Shown here: piece after piece, positions 48,861 to 57,873 of the stretch
Layout of the letters: each line of letters starts with the position of its first letter
Numbering within the stretch: the stretch's first letter is position 1
NCBI GenBank assembly: GCA_965116665.1
Contig: OZ220709.1
Coordinates: 3,162,001-3,226,000, forward strand
Length of the DNA: 64,000 nucleotides
Reading direction: 5' to 3'
Origin: Aldehydirespirator sp965116665
GTDB taxonomy: Bacteria > Actinomycetota > Acidimicrobiia > Acidimicrobiales > Aldehydirespiratoraceae
Notes under the pieces: generated by a model
What the model saw: only the letters and a program-made list of their open reading frames with translations
Told to the model about the DNA's origin: nothing
Database searches by the model: none
Program-made: the position numbers and the translations under genes

Positions 48861-50491
48861 CGGTTGGATCCCTCGACGGGGGCGGGCCCGGTAATGAGCC
48901 GGGCCTCGCCGATGCCGACATCGATGTCCAGGCGCAGTTCACCGGTCGTCTCGCTGTGCGCGGGCACCGTGACGGTGCGACTGACATCGAAGCCGTCCTC
49001 GCTGCCTGTCCAGCTGTACGAGGTGTAGCCGGACCCGCGCGTCACGATGTTCCCGGCTCGCACGTCGATGTCGGCGGTCGTGGCGATGGTCTCGGGGACG
49101 TACACCCGCAACTCGCCGATGCCGAGGCTCAACTCCACGGAGTGGTCGGTGCGCGCCGGATCGAGATTGCGAAGATCCACGGTCAGCTGGCCGATGCCGT
49201 GGCGGTACTCGTCCTTCAACTCGTCTATGTCGGCGACGCTCACCCGGTCCTCTCCTATTCCTGAGCCCCGGGGCACGTCCACGCCAACGAATAGCAGCAG
49301 GGGCGCTGACAGCGCCACCCCGAGCGCGATCAGTCCCCGGGCGGGATGGGCGAAGGCAGACGCCAGCAGGCCGGCACCGGTAATGGCCAGCGCGACGGCG
49401 AAGAACACGCCCAGGTCGACGTCTACCGCGTCGAGGCGGTCCAGCATCATGGCTGCGCCCGTGTACACGAACAGCGCCGCGACCGTGACCGAGCCGATCA
49501 CGGAGCGCCGTCGGCGCGGTTCCTCAGCGGGCCCGGCCGCGCTGGGGGGAAGCGGCCGCTCCGGCCCGGCCGCGCTGGGGGGAAGCGGCCGCTCCGGCCC
49601 GGCCGCGCTGGGGGGAAGCGGCCGCTCCGGCCCGGCCGCGCTGGGGGGAAGCGGCCGCTCCGGCCCGGCCGCGCTGGGGGGAAGCGGCTCACCGGTCGCG
49701 TAAGCCGAGGAGGGCGGCGGCGGTGGAGCTGGCGGCCGGGCCGGAGCGGGCTGGGGGCGACCGGCGGGTCCCGGCCACAGAACCAGGGCGACGCCGGCGG
49801 CGATGAGTATCAGAGCCAGGTAGGGAGCGATGCGCCACACGTCGATGAACAAGCCGAAGAGGCTGCCACTGACATTGGCGGTGATCAGCAGGCCGAGGCC
49901 GATCAGGGCCACGGCCATCAGGCTGCGGAAGCGGTGGGGAGAGTCTCCGCCGAGAGCCTTGGCGACTACGCTGCGCGAGTCTTCCTTCGGCAGGGCCAGC
50001 CAGCCGATCAGGTACAGGAACGGGCCCGCGCCACCCAGGAAGGTCAAGACGATGAAGGCGATCCTCACGATCACCGAGTCGATGCCGAAGTAGGCACCGA
50101 TGCCCCCGGCCACTCCCGCGATCACCTTGTCGGTGGAACTGCGACACAGCGTGCGCTTGGCCGCGGCATCCTCGTCCGCGGCGCGCTCGTCCGCGGCGCC
50201 CTCGTCCGCGGCGCGCTCGTCCGCGGCGCGCTCGTCCGCGGCGCGCTCGTCCGCGGCGCGCTCGTCCGCGGCGCGCTCGTCCGCGGCGCGCTCGTCCGCG
50301 GCGCGCTCGTCCGCGGCGCGCTCGTCCGCGGCGCGCTCGTCCGCGGCGCGCTCGTCCGCGGCGCGCTCGTCCGCGGCGCGCTCGTCCGCGGCGCGCTCGT
50401 CCGTCCGGTCGGGGTCCTCGCCGGGACTCGGCTCTTCGACGCCGGGCTGCTGCTCTTCAGCCATGGCGTCCAGTTTGTGCTCCGGCATCAC
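48857..50491 (-). CDS. PspC-domain membrane protein with two internal repeat tracts
   Basis: A 544-residue protein. Residues ~30-110 are about sixteen 5-residue repeats (ADERA), highly charged. A PspC domain follows (KVIAGVAGGIGAYFGIDSVIVRIAFIVLTFLGGAGPFLYLIGWLALP), then further spans, a Pro-rich tract of five 11-residue repeats (PLPPSAAGPER) and four more spans. The C-terminal beta domain (ELSLGIGELRVYVPE, LDIDVGIGEARLI) resembles the LiaF-like cell-wall-stress domain. PspC proteins sense membrane stress. It diverges from a PspC-kinase gene across 103 bases, matching actinobacterial stress modules. Alternative start ATG 50464. Confidence 0.85.
   Translation of the reverse strand: MMPEHKLDAMAEEQQPGVEEPSPGEDPDRTDERAADERAADERAADERAADERAADERAADERAADERAADERAADERAADERAADERAADERAADEGAADERAADEDAAAKRTLCRSSTDKVIAGVAGGIGAYFGIDSVIVRIAFIVLTFLGGAGPFLYLIGWLALPKEDSRSVVAKALGGDSPHRFRSLMAVALIGLGLLITANVSGSLFGLFIDVWRIAPYLALILIAAGVALVLWPGPAGRPQPAPARPPAPPPPPSSAYATGEPLPPSAAGPERPLPPSAAGPERPLPPSAAGPERPLPPSAAGPERPLPPSAAGPAEEPRRRRSVIGSVTVAALFVYTGAAMMLDRLDAVDVDLGVFFAVALAITGAGLLASAFAHPARGLIALGVALSAPLLLFVGVDVPRGSGIGEDRVSVADIDELKDEYRHGIGQLTVDLRNLDPARTDHSVELSLGIGELRVYVPETIATTADIDVRAGNIVTRGSGYTSYSWTGSEDGFDVSRTVTVPAHSETTGELRLDIDVGIGEARLITGPAPVEGSNR
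49530..49690 (-). repeat. five 33-bp tandem repeats (Pro-rich linker)
   Basis: The 33-base unit GGCCCGGCCGCGCTGGGGGG... is repeated almost exactly about five times, encoding PLPPSAAGPER. It is in frame and shows essentially no drift between copies, so it is young or actively homogenised. Confidence 0.92.
50161..50400 (-). repeat. sixteen 15-bp tandem repeats (charged N-terminal tract)
   Basis: CCGCGGCGCGCTCGT is repeated 16 times; 14 copies are identical and two near the 50161 end carry single changes (giving ADEDA and ADEGA). The unit contains the SacII-type palindrome CCGCGG. Copy number very likely varies between cells or assemblies. Confidence 0.95.
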
Positions 50492-50594
50492 AGCGCCAAA
50501 TGGGGAATGTCCCTGAAATATCCCCTAGGGCTGCCGCGGATGTCCGGGATGGTTCCCGGTGCCGTCCGGGAACCACCGTGTCATCATCTGTCCC

Positions 50595-51758
50595 ATGGCG
50601 CCCACCCGTGCCGGTTGGCCGGTGAGATCCCGCAGCGATCGGATGATCGCGGGCGTGTGCGGCGGTGTCGGGGCCCGCCTAGGCATCGACGCGACCATCG
50701 TGAGGATCGCCTTTGTGGCACTCGCGCTGGCCTGGGTCGGCGTGCCCCTCTACTTGCTGGGATGGATCCTGCTGCCGCAGGACCCCGCGCCCACGGCGGG
50801 GGCGGGACCGGTGGATGCCGTGCGTCCGGCTCGAACGGCTGCCCGGCGGGCCGCGGGCATGGCTCTGATCGTGATGGGAACGGTGCTCCTGGTCCGGCAC
50901 TTCGGGGTGGCCCTGCCCGACACCATCATCTGGCCCGCGTTGTGCGTGGCCTTCGGGGTGGGGATCGTCGTGTGGAGGGTTCAGCCCGCCGCGGGCATCG
51001 GACGGTCCGTCGCGATGCGGATCGCGGCGGGCACGATCCTGCTCGCGCTCGGCATCGGGGCCATCGCCGCCGCGAACCTGTCGCTGTCCACGGTGCGCGA
51101 CGGCCTGCTGTCGGGCGGGCTGGTGGTGGGCGGTCTGGCTCTGATCGGAGGACCGTGGGTGGCCGTGCTGCTCCGGGACCGGCGTGAGGAGCGTCAGCGC
51201 CGCATCCGGGCCGACGAACGGGCCGAGATGGCAGCCCACCTGCACGACTCGGTGCTGCAGACCCTGGCCCTGGTGCAGCGGTCCGACGACCCGGCCCGCA
51301 TGGCCGCCCTGGCCCGGCGCCAGGAGCGGGAGCTGCGAGGCTGGCTCTATGGCGGCAGTCCGGCGCAAGACCAGGCCACCGTCCGGGCCGCGCTCGAGCA
51401 CCTCGCCGGAGTGGTCGAGGACCGCCACGGGGTGGTCATGGATGTGGTGGCCGTGGGTGACACGCCGCTGGACCCGGCCATGGAGTCGCTGGTGGCCGCG
51501 GCCGGTGAGGCGATGACCAACGCGGCCCGGTGGTCGGGCTGCTCGACCGTGTCGGTGTATCTGGAGGCGACGCCTCAGGGAGTGGAACTGTTCGTGCGCG
51601 ACCGGGGCGCAGGCTTCGACCCCACCTCGGTCGACGGAGAGTCCCGCGGGATCCGGGATTCGATCCGGGGCCGGCTCGACCGGGTGGGCGGGCGCTGCGA
51701 GATCAACAGCACCCTCGGCCACGGCACCGAGGTCCGTCTCCGCCTGGACCGGAGCTGA
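50595..51758 (+). CDS. PspC-domain sensor histidine kinase (DesK/LiaS-like)
   Basis: A 387-residue kinase from ATG 50595. The N-terminus is a PspC domain (RMIAGVCGGVGARLGIDATIVRIAFVALAL) with further membrane spans up to about residue 200. The HisKA_3 dimerisation region AAHLHDSVLQTLALVQR carries the phosphoacceptor His. The ATPase domain has EAMTNAARWSG and DRGAGFDP, then GIRDSIRGRLDRVGG. It pairs with the LuxR-type regulator 108 bases downstream. The divergent PspC gene is a likely target, making a self-contained envelope-stress circuit (inference). Confidence 0.92.
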   Translation: MAPTRAGWPVRSRSDRMIAGVCGGVGARLGIDATIVRIAFVALALAWVGVPLYLLGWILLPQDPAPTAGAGPVDAVRPARTAARRAAGMALIVMGTVLLVRHFGVALPDTIIWPALCVAFGVGIVVWRVQPAAGIGRSVAMRIAAGTILLALGIGAIAAANLSLSTVRDGLLSGGLVVGGLALIGGPWVAVLLRDRREERQRRIRADERAEMAAHLHDSVLQTLALVQRSDDPARMAALARRQERELRGWLYGGSPAQDQATVRAALEHLAGVVEDRHGVVMDVVAVGDTPLDPAMESLVAAAGEAMTNAARWSGCSTVSVYLEATPQGVELFVRDRGAGFDPTSVDGESRGIRDSIRGRLDRVGGRCEINSTLGHGTEVRLRLDRS

Positions 51759-51866
51759 TGGCTGGGCAGGGGCCGGACCCGCACGAAATATGTAGAGAAA
51801 GCCGTCGCATAGGGGCAGAATCCACCCAGATTTCGGGAACCGGGATCCGGCAGGGCCTCTAGCGTG

Positions 51867-52529
51867 ATGGTCATGGCAACTGCTCCTCCCCGGGTGGTGA
51901 TCGTCGACGACCACCGGCTGTTCCGCAGCGGGGTGCGGGCCGAGATAGGCGACCAGGTGTCGGTGGTGGCCGAGGCCGGCGACGTCGGCTCGGCAGTGGA
52001 GGCCATCGAACTCTGGAGCCCCGACGTGGTGCTGCTGGACGTGCACCTGCCGTCGGGGTCGGGGCGCGAGGTGATCGAGTCGGTGGGCGCGGCCGGGGTC
52101 GAGACCCGGTTCCTGGCCCTGTCGGTGTCGGACGCCGCCACCGACGTGATCGAGGTGGTCCGGGCCGGAGCCCGGGGCTATGTCACCAAGTCGATCTCGG
52201 GTGACGACCTGGTGGAGGCCATCATGCGGGTGCGCGACGGTGATGCGGTGTTCTCGCCCCGCCTGGCCGGGTTCGTGCTCGACGCCTTCGCGGCGGACAC
52301 CGTGGCCGTGGCCGGGTCGGAGTCCGACGAGGACCTCGACCGGCTCACCGCCAGGGAGCGGGAGGTGCTGCGCCACCTCGCCCGGGGCTACACCTACAAG
52401 GAGATAGCCCGCCAGTTGACGATCTCGATCAAGACGGTGGAGACCCACGCCTCGGCCGTGCTGCGCAAGCTGCAGCTGTCGAACCGCCACGAGCTGAGCC
52501 GGTGGGCGGCCGCCCGCCGCATCTGGTGA
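51867..52529 (+). CDS. NarL/LuxR-family response regulator
   Basis: About 220 residues. The receiver has the acidic pair (VVIVDDHRLF), phosphoacceptor Asp in VVLLDVHLPSGSG, a conserved Ser (ALSVSDA) and Lys (YVTKSISGDDL). The C-terminal LuxR helix-turn-helix is LTAREREVLRHLARGYTYKEIARQL then KTVETHASAVLRKL. Starts at GTG 51864, ATG 51867 and ATG 51873 are all possible; no ribosome site decides. It is the cognate partner of the upstream PspC kinase. Confidence 0.92.
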   Translation: MVMATAPPRVVIVDDHRLFRSGVRAEIGDQVSVVAEAGDVGSAVEAIELWSPDVVLLDVHLPSGSGREVIESVGAAGVETRFLALSVSDAATDVIEVVRAGARGYVTKSISGDDLVEAIMRVRDGDAVFSPRLAGFVLDAFAADTVAVAGSESDEDLDRLTAREREVLRHLARGYTYKEIARQLTISIKTVETHASAVLRKLQLSNRHELSRWAAARRIW

Positions 52530-52557
52530 GTTGCAAGCTGCAGTAGGTTCTGCGCTC

Positions 52558-53352
52558 GTGGACCCGCAGGAAACGGCTGGGCAGCGGTGGGCGCGGCAGA
52601 TGGCCGGCTGGGCCATCCCCGCCGAGATCCTCGCGGGCGCCACTCACCAGCCCTTCGTGTTCACTCCGGAGATCTTCGCCGCGCCCGAGCCGGGGACCTT
52701 CGAGCGGTCCCTGTCGAACCGCCGGGCGGCTGAGGCTCTGGGCGACGGGGGCTCGGTGCTTGACGTCGGCTGCGGGGGCGGGGCCGCCGCGTTCGCGGTG
52801 GTACCGCCGGCCACCGAGGTGATCGGCACCGACCGCCAGGACAACATGCTGGAGATGTTCGCGGCCACTGCCCGCCAGCGGGGCGTCGCGGCCTCGGTGC
52901 ATGCCGGCTCGTGGCCCGAGGTCGCCGACGAGGTCCCAGTGGCCGACGTGGTCGTGTGCCACAACGTGCTCTACAACGTGATCGACATCCCGCCGTTCGT
53001 GGCCGCGCTGGACGCACACGCCCGCCGCCGGGTGGTGATCGAGATCACGCCCAAGCACCCCCAGGACCGCCGCCGCATGCTGTGGCGCCACTTCTGGAAC
53101 CTGGAGCGGCCCCACGAGCCCACCGCGGCCACCGCGGTGGAGGCCATCACCGAGACCGGCCTGGCTCCGGTCGTCGAGGAGTCGCTGCTGCCCGAGGATC
53201 CGCGGGCCGCGGTGCGCCGGGAGTTCGAGGCACCCCAGTGGTGCCGCAACCTGTGCCTGCCGCCCGAACGCGAGCCCGAGGTGGCCGCCCTAGTCGCCGA
53301 TGTCCCCTTCCCGCGCGAGCGGGTCACCATCTGGTGGGACGTCGACCGTTGA
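52558..53352 (+). CDS. class I SAM-dependent methyltransferase
   Basis: A 264-residue protein from GTG 52558 (TTG 52531 also in frame). The SAM site is GSVLDVGCGGGAAAFAVVP, followed by an acidic strand end (EVIGTDRQDNMLEMF) and VADVVVCHNVLYNVID, the typical motif II-III region. The C-terminus (HFWNLERPHEPTAATAVEAI) is specific to a small actinobacterial group. Substrate unknown. It begins 28 bases after the regulator gene but need not be part of the same circuit. Confidence 0.85.
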   Translation: MDPQETAGQRWARQMAGWAIPAEILAGATHQPFVFTPEIFAAPEPGTFERSLSNRRAAEALGDGGSVLDVGCGGGAAAFAVVPPATEVIGTDRQDNMLEMFAATARQRGVAASVHAGSWPEVADEVPVADVVVCHNVLYNVIDIPPFVAALDAHARRRVVIEITPKHPQDRRRMLWRHFWNLERPHEPTAATAVEAITETGLAPVVEESLLPEDPRAAVRREFEAPQWCRNLCLPPEREPEVAALVADVPFPRERVTIWWDVDR

Positions 53353-53461
53353 AGTCTAGATGAAATCCTATGTAGACTATTGGTAAAACTACTGATAGAT
53401 ATAGGGTAAAACATCTAGTAGAAGTGAGCCCATCGCCCAGCCGCGACAGGAGGCCCGCTGA
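53353..53461. promoter_or_regulatory. AT-rich promoter region of the AAA/DUF4143 gene
   Basis: Bases 53356-53420 are much more AT-rich than the flanks. They contain the inverted pair CTAGATG (53356-53362) and CATCTAG (53412-53418) and a direct repeat GGTAAAAC (53382-53389 and 53405-53412). These are candidate operator elements; a GGAGG ribosome site follows before ATG 53462. Confidence 0.5.
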
Positions 53462-54742
53462 ATGGTCGAGAGTACGACGCTGCCGCGAAGGATCGAGCCC
53501 GCGCTGCGGCGCGCCCTCGGCGTGTTCCGCGTCGTCGTGCTGCACGGCCCGCGGCAGTCGGGCAAGACGACCCTGTCCCGACGGATGGTCGGGGACGGGA
53601 CATTCCTGTCCCTCGACGAGCCGGCACTGCTGCCTCTGGCTCTCGACGACCCGACGGGCTTCGTTTCGGGCCGGTCTAGGCCCGTGGTCATCGACGAAGT
53701 GCAGCGAGGCGGAGACGACCTGGTCAGGGCCATCAAGCTCGCCGTCGATGCGGACGCCTCCCCCGGAGCATTCCTGCTGACCGGCTCCACGAGCTTCCTG
53801 GCTGTCCCGGTGCTGTCGGAGTCCCTGGCTGGTCGGGCGGTCTTCTTCCATCTGGCGCCGTTCTCGGAGGTCGAGATCGAGGGCGCCACCCACGGGCTGC
53901 TGGCACGGCTGGTGGACGCGCCCAAAGGAGGCGTGACCGGCCCGGATCACTCAGACCTGCTGCGAGCACCGCCCTCCGGAATCACGCGCCGCCAGTACGC
54001 GGAGCGCATCTGCCGGGGCGGGTATCCCGAGGCGGTCCGTCTGAGCGACGACGACCGCCGGCTCTGGTTCAGCGCCTACGTCCACACCGCAGTCACCCGA
54101 GACATCGTCGAGCTCACAGGTGCGCGTCGATCCACCGAGCTGCCCCGGCTGTTGCGGGCCGTCGCAGCCCGCACCGCCGGCGAGCTCGTGATGCAGGACC
54201 TGCACCGCGACCTCCAGCTCGGCAGCATCGACACCACCGCCGACTACCTGTCGTACCTGGAGATGACGCATCTGGTGACCCGCCTGCCCGGCTGGGCGAC
54301 CGGCGCCGCCACCCGGGCCAAGAGGCGATCGAAGGTCCACATCGCCGACACAGGCCTGGCCGCGGCGATGCTCGGCCTGACCGCGGAGTCGCTCAGCGAC
54401 CCGGCGACGGATGAGCGCGGGCCTCTCCACGAGACGTTCGCCGTCAACGAGCTGCACCGCCAGGCAACGGCCATCGCCGCCGACCTGCGGTTCTGTCACT
54501 ACCGCGACTCCCGCGGGCGAGAGATCGACCTGCTGATCGAGCGTCCCGACGGGCGCCTCATCGCGCTGGAGGTCAAGGCAGGCGCCACGGCCCGGCCCGC
54601 CGACGCCAAATGGTTGATCTGGCTGCGAGACCTGATCGGAGAGCGGTTCGAGATCGGCCTAGTCCTCTACAGCGGCTCGCAAGCCCTCAGGCTCGCCGAT
54701 CGGATCCTCGCCCTGCCCCTGTCATACCTCTGGCAGGTCTGA
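53462..54742 (+). CDS. AAA_14/DUF4143 family ATPase
   Basis: A 426-residue protein. The N-terminal ATPase has Walker A GPRQSGKTT, Walker B PVVIDEVQR and the sensor LLTGSTSF. A winged-helix middle follows, then the DUF4143 C-terminus with a PD-(D/E)xK-like nuclease pattern (GREIDLLIERPDGRLIALEVKA). These proteins are scattered, horizontally mobile and of unproven role; some act like toxin or defence ATPases. The AT-rich upstream region and isolated placement fit recent gain. CAGGAGG lies upstream of ATG 53462. Confidence 0.9.
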   Translation: MVESTTLPRRIEPALRRALGVFRVVVLHGPRQSGKTTLSRRMVGDGTFLSLDEPALLPLALDDPTGFVSGRSRPVVIDEVQRGGDDLVRAIKLAVDADASPGAFLLTGSTSFLAVPVLSESLAGRAVFFHLAPFSEVEIEGATHGLLARLVDAPKGGVTGPDHSDLLRAPPSGITRRQYAERICRGGYPEAVRLSDDDRRLWFSAYVHTAVTRDIVELTGARRSTELPRLLRAVAARTAGELVMQDLHRDLQLGSIDTTADYLSYLEMTHLVTRLPGWATGAATRAKRRSKVHIADTGLAAAMLGLTAESLSDPATDERGPLHETFAVNELHRQATAIAADLRFCHYRDSRGREIDLLIERPDGRLIALEVKAGATARPADAKWLIWLRDLIGERFEIGLVLYSGSQALRLADRILALPLSYLWQV

Positions 54743-54755
54743 GCGCACCGCGCAC

Positions 54756-54815
54756 GCCTCACTCCGGCGACCCGGGCGAGCCCCGGTCGAGTCGGGGCGC
54801 TCAACGAGGTGAGGC
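54756..54815. terminator. nested inverted repeats between convergent genes
   Basis: GCCTCAC (54756-54762) pairs with GTGAGGC (54809-54815), and inside it CCCG/CGGG-rich arms around GTCGAGT pair as well. It lies between the convergent AAA/DUF4143 and DMT genes, consistent with a shared terminator. Confidence 0.45.
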
Positions 54816-54849
54816 TGCTGCCAGTCCAGTAGCGGCTGCGGCCCGCGGC

Positions 54850-55707
54850 TCAGGCCGCGGTCGAGAACAGGAGGAAGGCGACCGCGCCCATTCCGGCGCC
54901 GACCCACTGCCAGCGGCGCACAGTCTCGCGGTAGATCCGCCAGGCCAGGGTCATGGACGTGACCGGCGCGAAGCCCAGCATGGCGGCCACCACCGCCACA
55001 TTGCCCCGCTGGAAGGCGATGACCATGGCGATGACGGCGCCGATGTCGATCAGTCCGACCAGCAAGCCGAAGCGGCGCACCTCCGATGCCACCGGAGCCA
55101 TCAACCGGAACGGCAACGTCACGAGAGGGATCACGGCAACCGCGCCCAACTGGGTCAAGAACGCGGGCATCGCTCCCGCGTCGGGGGTGATCTGAGCGAA
55201 GGTGAGGCTCAGACACCCCAATATCACCCCCACGAGACAGCCCAGCGCCAGGGCAGAGCCGGATCGGAGCATCTCGGTCGTGGGCAGCCGGCCCTCGCTC
55301 GAGATCAGCAGCACCGCGGGAATGGCCAGCGCCACGCCGACCAGCTCGGCTCCGCCCAAGGCGTCGCCGGTGAGCGGTCCCACCACTGCGGGGACCACCA
55401 GCGAAACCAGGCTGAAGGTCGGGGCGACCACCGCCATCGGCCCCCGCTCCATGGAGAGGTACAGCAACGGCCGGGCTGTGGCCGCGAACACCAGCGCCAA
55501 CATCGTCCAGTAGAAGTCGGTCCGGCCGAAGTGGACGGGCGGGAACACCAGCACGAAGAGGCCGGCAACCGCCGCCCCGACGATCGACGCCACCCAGGCG
55601 ATCGACACCACCGCGCCGGGATGGTCGACCCGCCGGCCGCCGACGCCCCCGAAGAAGTCACCGATCCCGAGCAGGGCCGCAGCCAGTCCCCCGAGAAATA
55701 CAGGCAA
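54850..55707 (-). CDS. EamA/DMT family transporter
   Basis: A 285-residue, ten-span membrane protein made of two similar halves, each typical of EamA: FLGGLAAALLGIGDFFGG and AVVSIAWVASIVGAAVAGLFVLVF in the first, ALALGCLVGVILGCLSLTFAQI and GNVAVVAAMLGFAPVTSMTLAWRIY in the second. DMT proteins export or exchange metabolites such as amino acids. ATG 55707 is the only good start. The substrate cannot be told from sequence. Confidence 0.88.
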   Translation of the reverse strand: MPVFLGGLAAALLGIGDFFGGVGGRRVDHPGAVVSIAWVASIVGAAVAGLFVLVFPPVHFGRTDFYWTMLALVFAATARPLLYLSMERGPMAVVAPTFSLVSLVVPAVVGPLTGDALGGAELVGVALAIPAVLLISSEGRLPTTEMLRSGSALALGCLVGVILGCLSLTFAQITPDAGAMPAFLTQLGAVAVIPLVTLPFRLMAPVASEVRRFGLLVGLIDIGAVIAMVIAFQRGNVAVVAAMLGFAPVTSMTLAWRIYRETVRRWQWVGAGMGAVAFLLFSTAA

Positions 55708-55808
55708 GCCATCAGGCTACGTCCGGGATCGCCCCTCCCGGCCCCGGCCGCCGGCTCCGGCTCGCGATCGCACAATACGATTCACGGATCGAGGCAGTCT
55801 CCACAGAC

Positions 55809-57803
55809 GTGTGCCCGCCGGGCCCGACGACTCTCGGCATCGACGTGGGCGGGACGTTCACCGATGTCGCCTCCTGGGACGGCGCGGCCATGACCGTCGG
55901 CAAGGTCCCATCCACCCCCCACGACCAGAGCGAGGGGGTCATGGTCGGGGCGGGCACCGCGTTGGAGGCGGGGCGCCGCGCCGACCTGCTGCACGGCACG
56001 ACGGTGGCCACCAACGCGCTGCTGGAGCGCCGGGGGGCCAGGACGCTGCTGGTGACCGACACCGGGTTCGAGTCGCTGATCGAGATCGCCCGCCAGGACC
56101 GGCCGTCGCTGTACGACCCGTTCGCCGACCGGGCCCGGCCGCTGGCCGAGCCGGGGATGCGGCTGGGCGTCGAGGTGCCCGGGGACGGCTCGGACGGCGA
56201 GCTCGACGCGGTCGCCGCCTCAGTCGCGGCCGTGGCTCGCGACAAGGGCGCGGAAGCAGTGGCAGTGTGCTTGATGTACTCCTACTCGGACCCGGCCGTC
56301 GAGCGCGCCCTCGCCGGGCGGATCGGCCGCGAGCTTGGGCTGCCGGTGTCGGCCTCCGCAGAGGTGGTGGCCGAGTTCCGGGAGTACGAGCGGTTCTCTA
56401 CTGCGCTCCTCAACGCATTCTTGTCCCCGGAGGTGGCCCGTTACATGGGCAGCCTGGCTCACCGGGCCTCGCGGGCCGGCTTCATCGACGAGATCTCGGT
56501 GATGCGGTCCTCGGGCGGGCTGGTGTCGCTCGACCACGCCTCGGCGTACCCGGCGTCGATCCTGCTGTCGGGACCGGCCGGCGGCGTGGTGGCCGCGGCC
56601 GCGCTGGGCGAGCTGATGGGCACCGAGACGCTGATCTCGTTCGACATGGGCGGTACCTCAACCGATGTATGCCGGGTGCGCCGGGGCCGCCCCGAGGTGA
56701 CCTACAGCCGCGAGATCGCCGGCCATGCCTGCCTGATGCCCTCGGTGGCGGTCCACACCGTCGGCGCCGGGGGCGGTTCGGTGGCCTGGGCCGACCCGGG
56801 TGGCGCGCTGCGGGTGGGGCCGCGATCATCCGGAGCCGACCCGGGGCCGGCGTGCTACGGCCGCGGCGGGGCAGAGCCGGCGGTGACCGACGCCAATCTG
56901 ATGCTGGGCCGCCTCGACCCGAGCGCCAAGCTGGCGGGGACGGTCGCCTTGCGTCGCAACCTGGCCAGGGCTGCCTTCGAGCGGCTGGGGTCGGAGCTCT
57001 CGTTGGACCCTGTCGAGGCCGCGCTGGGGGTGGTGGCCGTGGTGGAGTCCCACATGACCCATGCGGTGCGGGCGGTGTCGGTGGAGCAGGGCACCGACCC
57101 CCGCGATGCGTCGCTGATGGCGTTCGGGGGCGCGGGAGGCCTGCACGCGAGCGCGCTGGCCCGGTCGCTGGAGATGGACGGCGTGATCGTCCCGCCCTTC
57201 GCCGGGGTGTTCTCGGCCTTCGGCCTGCTGCTGAGCCCGCCCCGGGCCGACGCGGCCCAGACCGTCAATCTCGGGGAATCGGACCGCGACCGGTTGCCGG
57301 CCAGCGCCGGGGACCTGCTGGCCGCGGCCCGCGGCCAGCTCAAGGCCGACAGCGGCCAGGCCGCGGCTACCGCGGCGGTGATCGTGGACATGCGCTATGT
57401 GGGCCAGGCCCACGAGACGTCGGTGCCCTACACCGAGGGTGAGCCCTGGGAGGCGCTGTGCGAGCGGTTCCACCGGCTGCACGCCCAGCGCAACGGCTTC
57501 TCGCGGCCCTCCGACCCGGTGGAGGCGGTGACCGTGCGGGCCGAGGCGGTCGGGTCGGCCGCGCTGGACTGGTCCGACCTGCCCCCGTTCGTCCCCGAGC
57601 CGGGCGACCCGAGGCGGGGATCCCGGCCGGTGACGGTCCCGTCGGGGACCACCGAGGCCGGGGTGTGGTGGCGTCCGGCTCTGCCGGTGGGTGCCGAGGT
57701 GGCCGGTCCGGCCGTCATCGCCGAGGGCGAGTCGACGACGTACCTGGCCGCCGGAGACCGGGCCGTGGTGCACGGCACCGGCGCCCTGAGGATCGAGTGG
57801 TGA
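55809..57803 (+). CDS. hyuA: hydantoinase/oxoprolinase subunit A
   Basis: A 664-residue protein from GTG 55809. The ATPase-like N-terminus is LGIDVGGTFTDVASWDG. Other family blocks are HGTTVATNALLERRGARTLLVTDTGFESL, RSSGGLVSLDHASAYPASILLSGPAGGVVAAA and SFDMGGTSTDVCRV. HyuA with HyuB forms ATP-dependent N-methylhydantoinase, acetophenone carboxylase or 5-oxoprolinase-type enzymes. hyuB follows after 70 bases. The pair opens a cyclic amide or carboxylates a ketone; which one is not decidable here. Confidence 0.93.
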   Translation: MCPPGPTTLGIDVGGTFTDVASWDGAAMTVGKVPSTPHDQSEGVMVGAGTALEAGRRADLLHGTTVATNALLERRGARTLLVTDTGFESLIEIARQDRPSLYDPFADRARPLAEPGMRLGVEVPGDGSDGELDAVAASVAAVARDKGAEAVAVCLMYSYSDPAVERALAGRIGRELGLPVSASAEVVAEFREYERFSTALLNAFLSPEVARYMGSLAHRASRAGFIDEISVMRSSGGLVSLDHASAYPASILLSGPAGGVVAAAALGELMGTETLISFDMGGTSTDVCRVRRGRPEVTYSREIAGHACLMPSVAVHTVGAGGGSVAWADPGGALRVGPRSSGADPGPACYGRGGAEPAVTDANLMLGRLDPSAKLAGTVALRRNLARAAFERLGSELSLDPVEAALGVVAVVESHMTHAVRAVSVEQGTDPRDASLMAFGGAGGLHASALARSLEMDGVIVPPFAGVFSAFGLLLSPPRADAAQTVNLGESDRDRLPASAGDLLAAARGQLKADSGQAAATAAVIVDMRYVGQAHETSVPYTEGEPWEALCERFHRLHAQRNGFSRPSDPVEAVTVRAEAVGSAALDWSDLPPFVPEPGDPRRGSRPVTVPSGTTEAGVWWRPALPVGAEVAGPAVIAEGESTTYLAAGDRAVVHGTGALRIEW

Positions 57804-57809
57804 CCCGAC

Positions 57810-57851
57810 CTGGCAGCCCACAACACCCGATCGGGCATCCTCGGCTGCCAG
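57810..57851. repeat. hairpin between hyuA and hyuB
   Basis: CTGGCAGCC (57810-57818) pairs with GGCTGCCAG (57843-57851); the loop contains the palindrome CCCGATCGGG. Lying 7 bases after the hyuA stop, it may adjust the ratio of the two subunits by attenuation or mRNA processing. Confidence 0.6.
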
Positions 57852-57873
57852 TTCGTCGGGGGATGGTGGCAGG

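Noticed and set aside
50161..50400. Regular 15-bp repeats considered as a CRISPR-like array
   Set aside because: The units are contiguous with no spacers, are in frame and encode a simple peptide tract; no cas gene is present.
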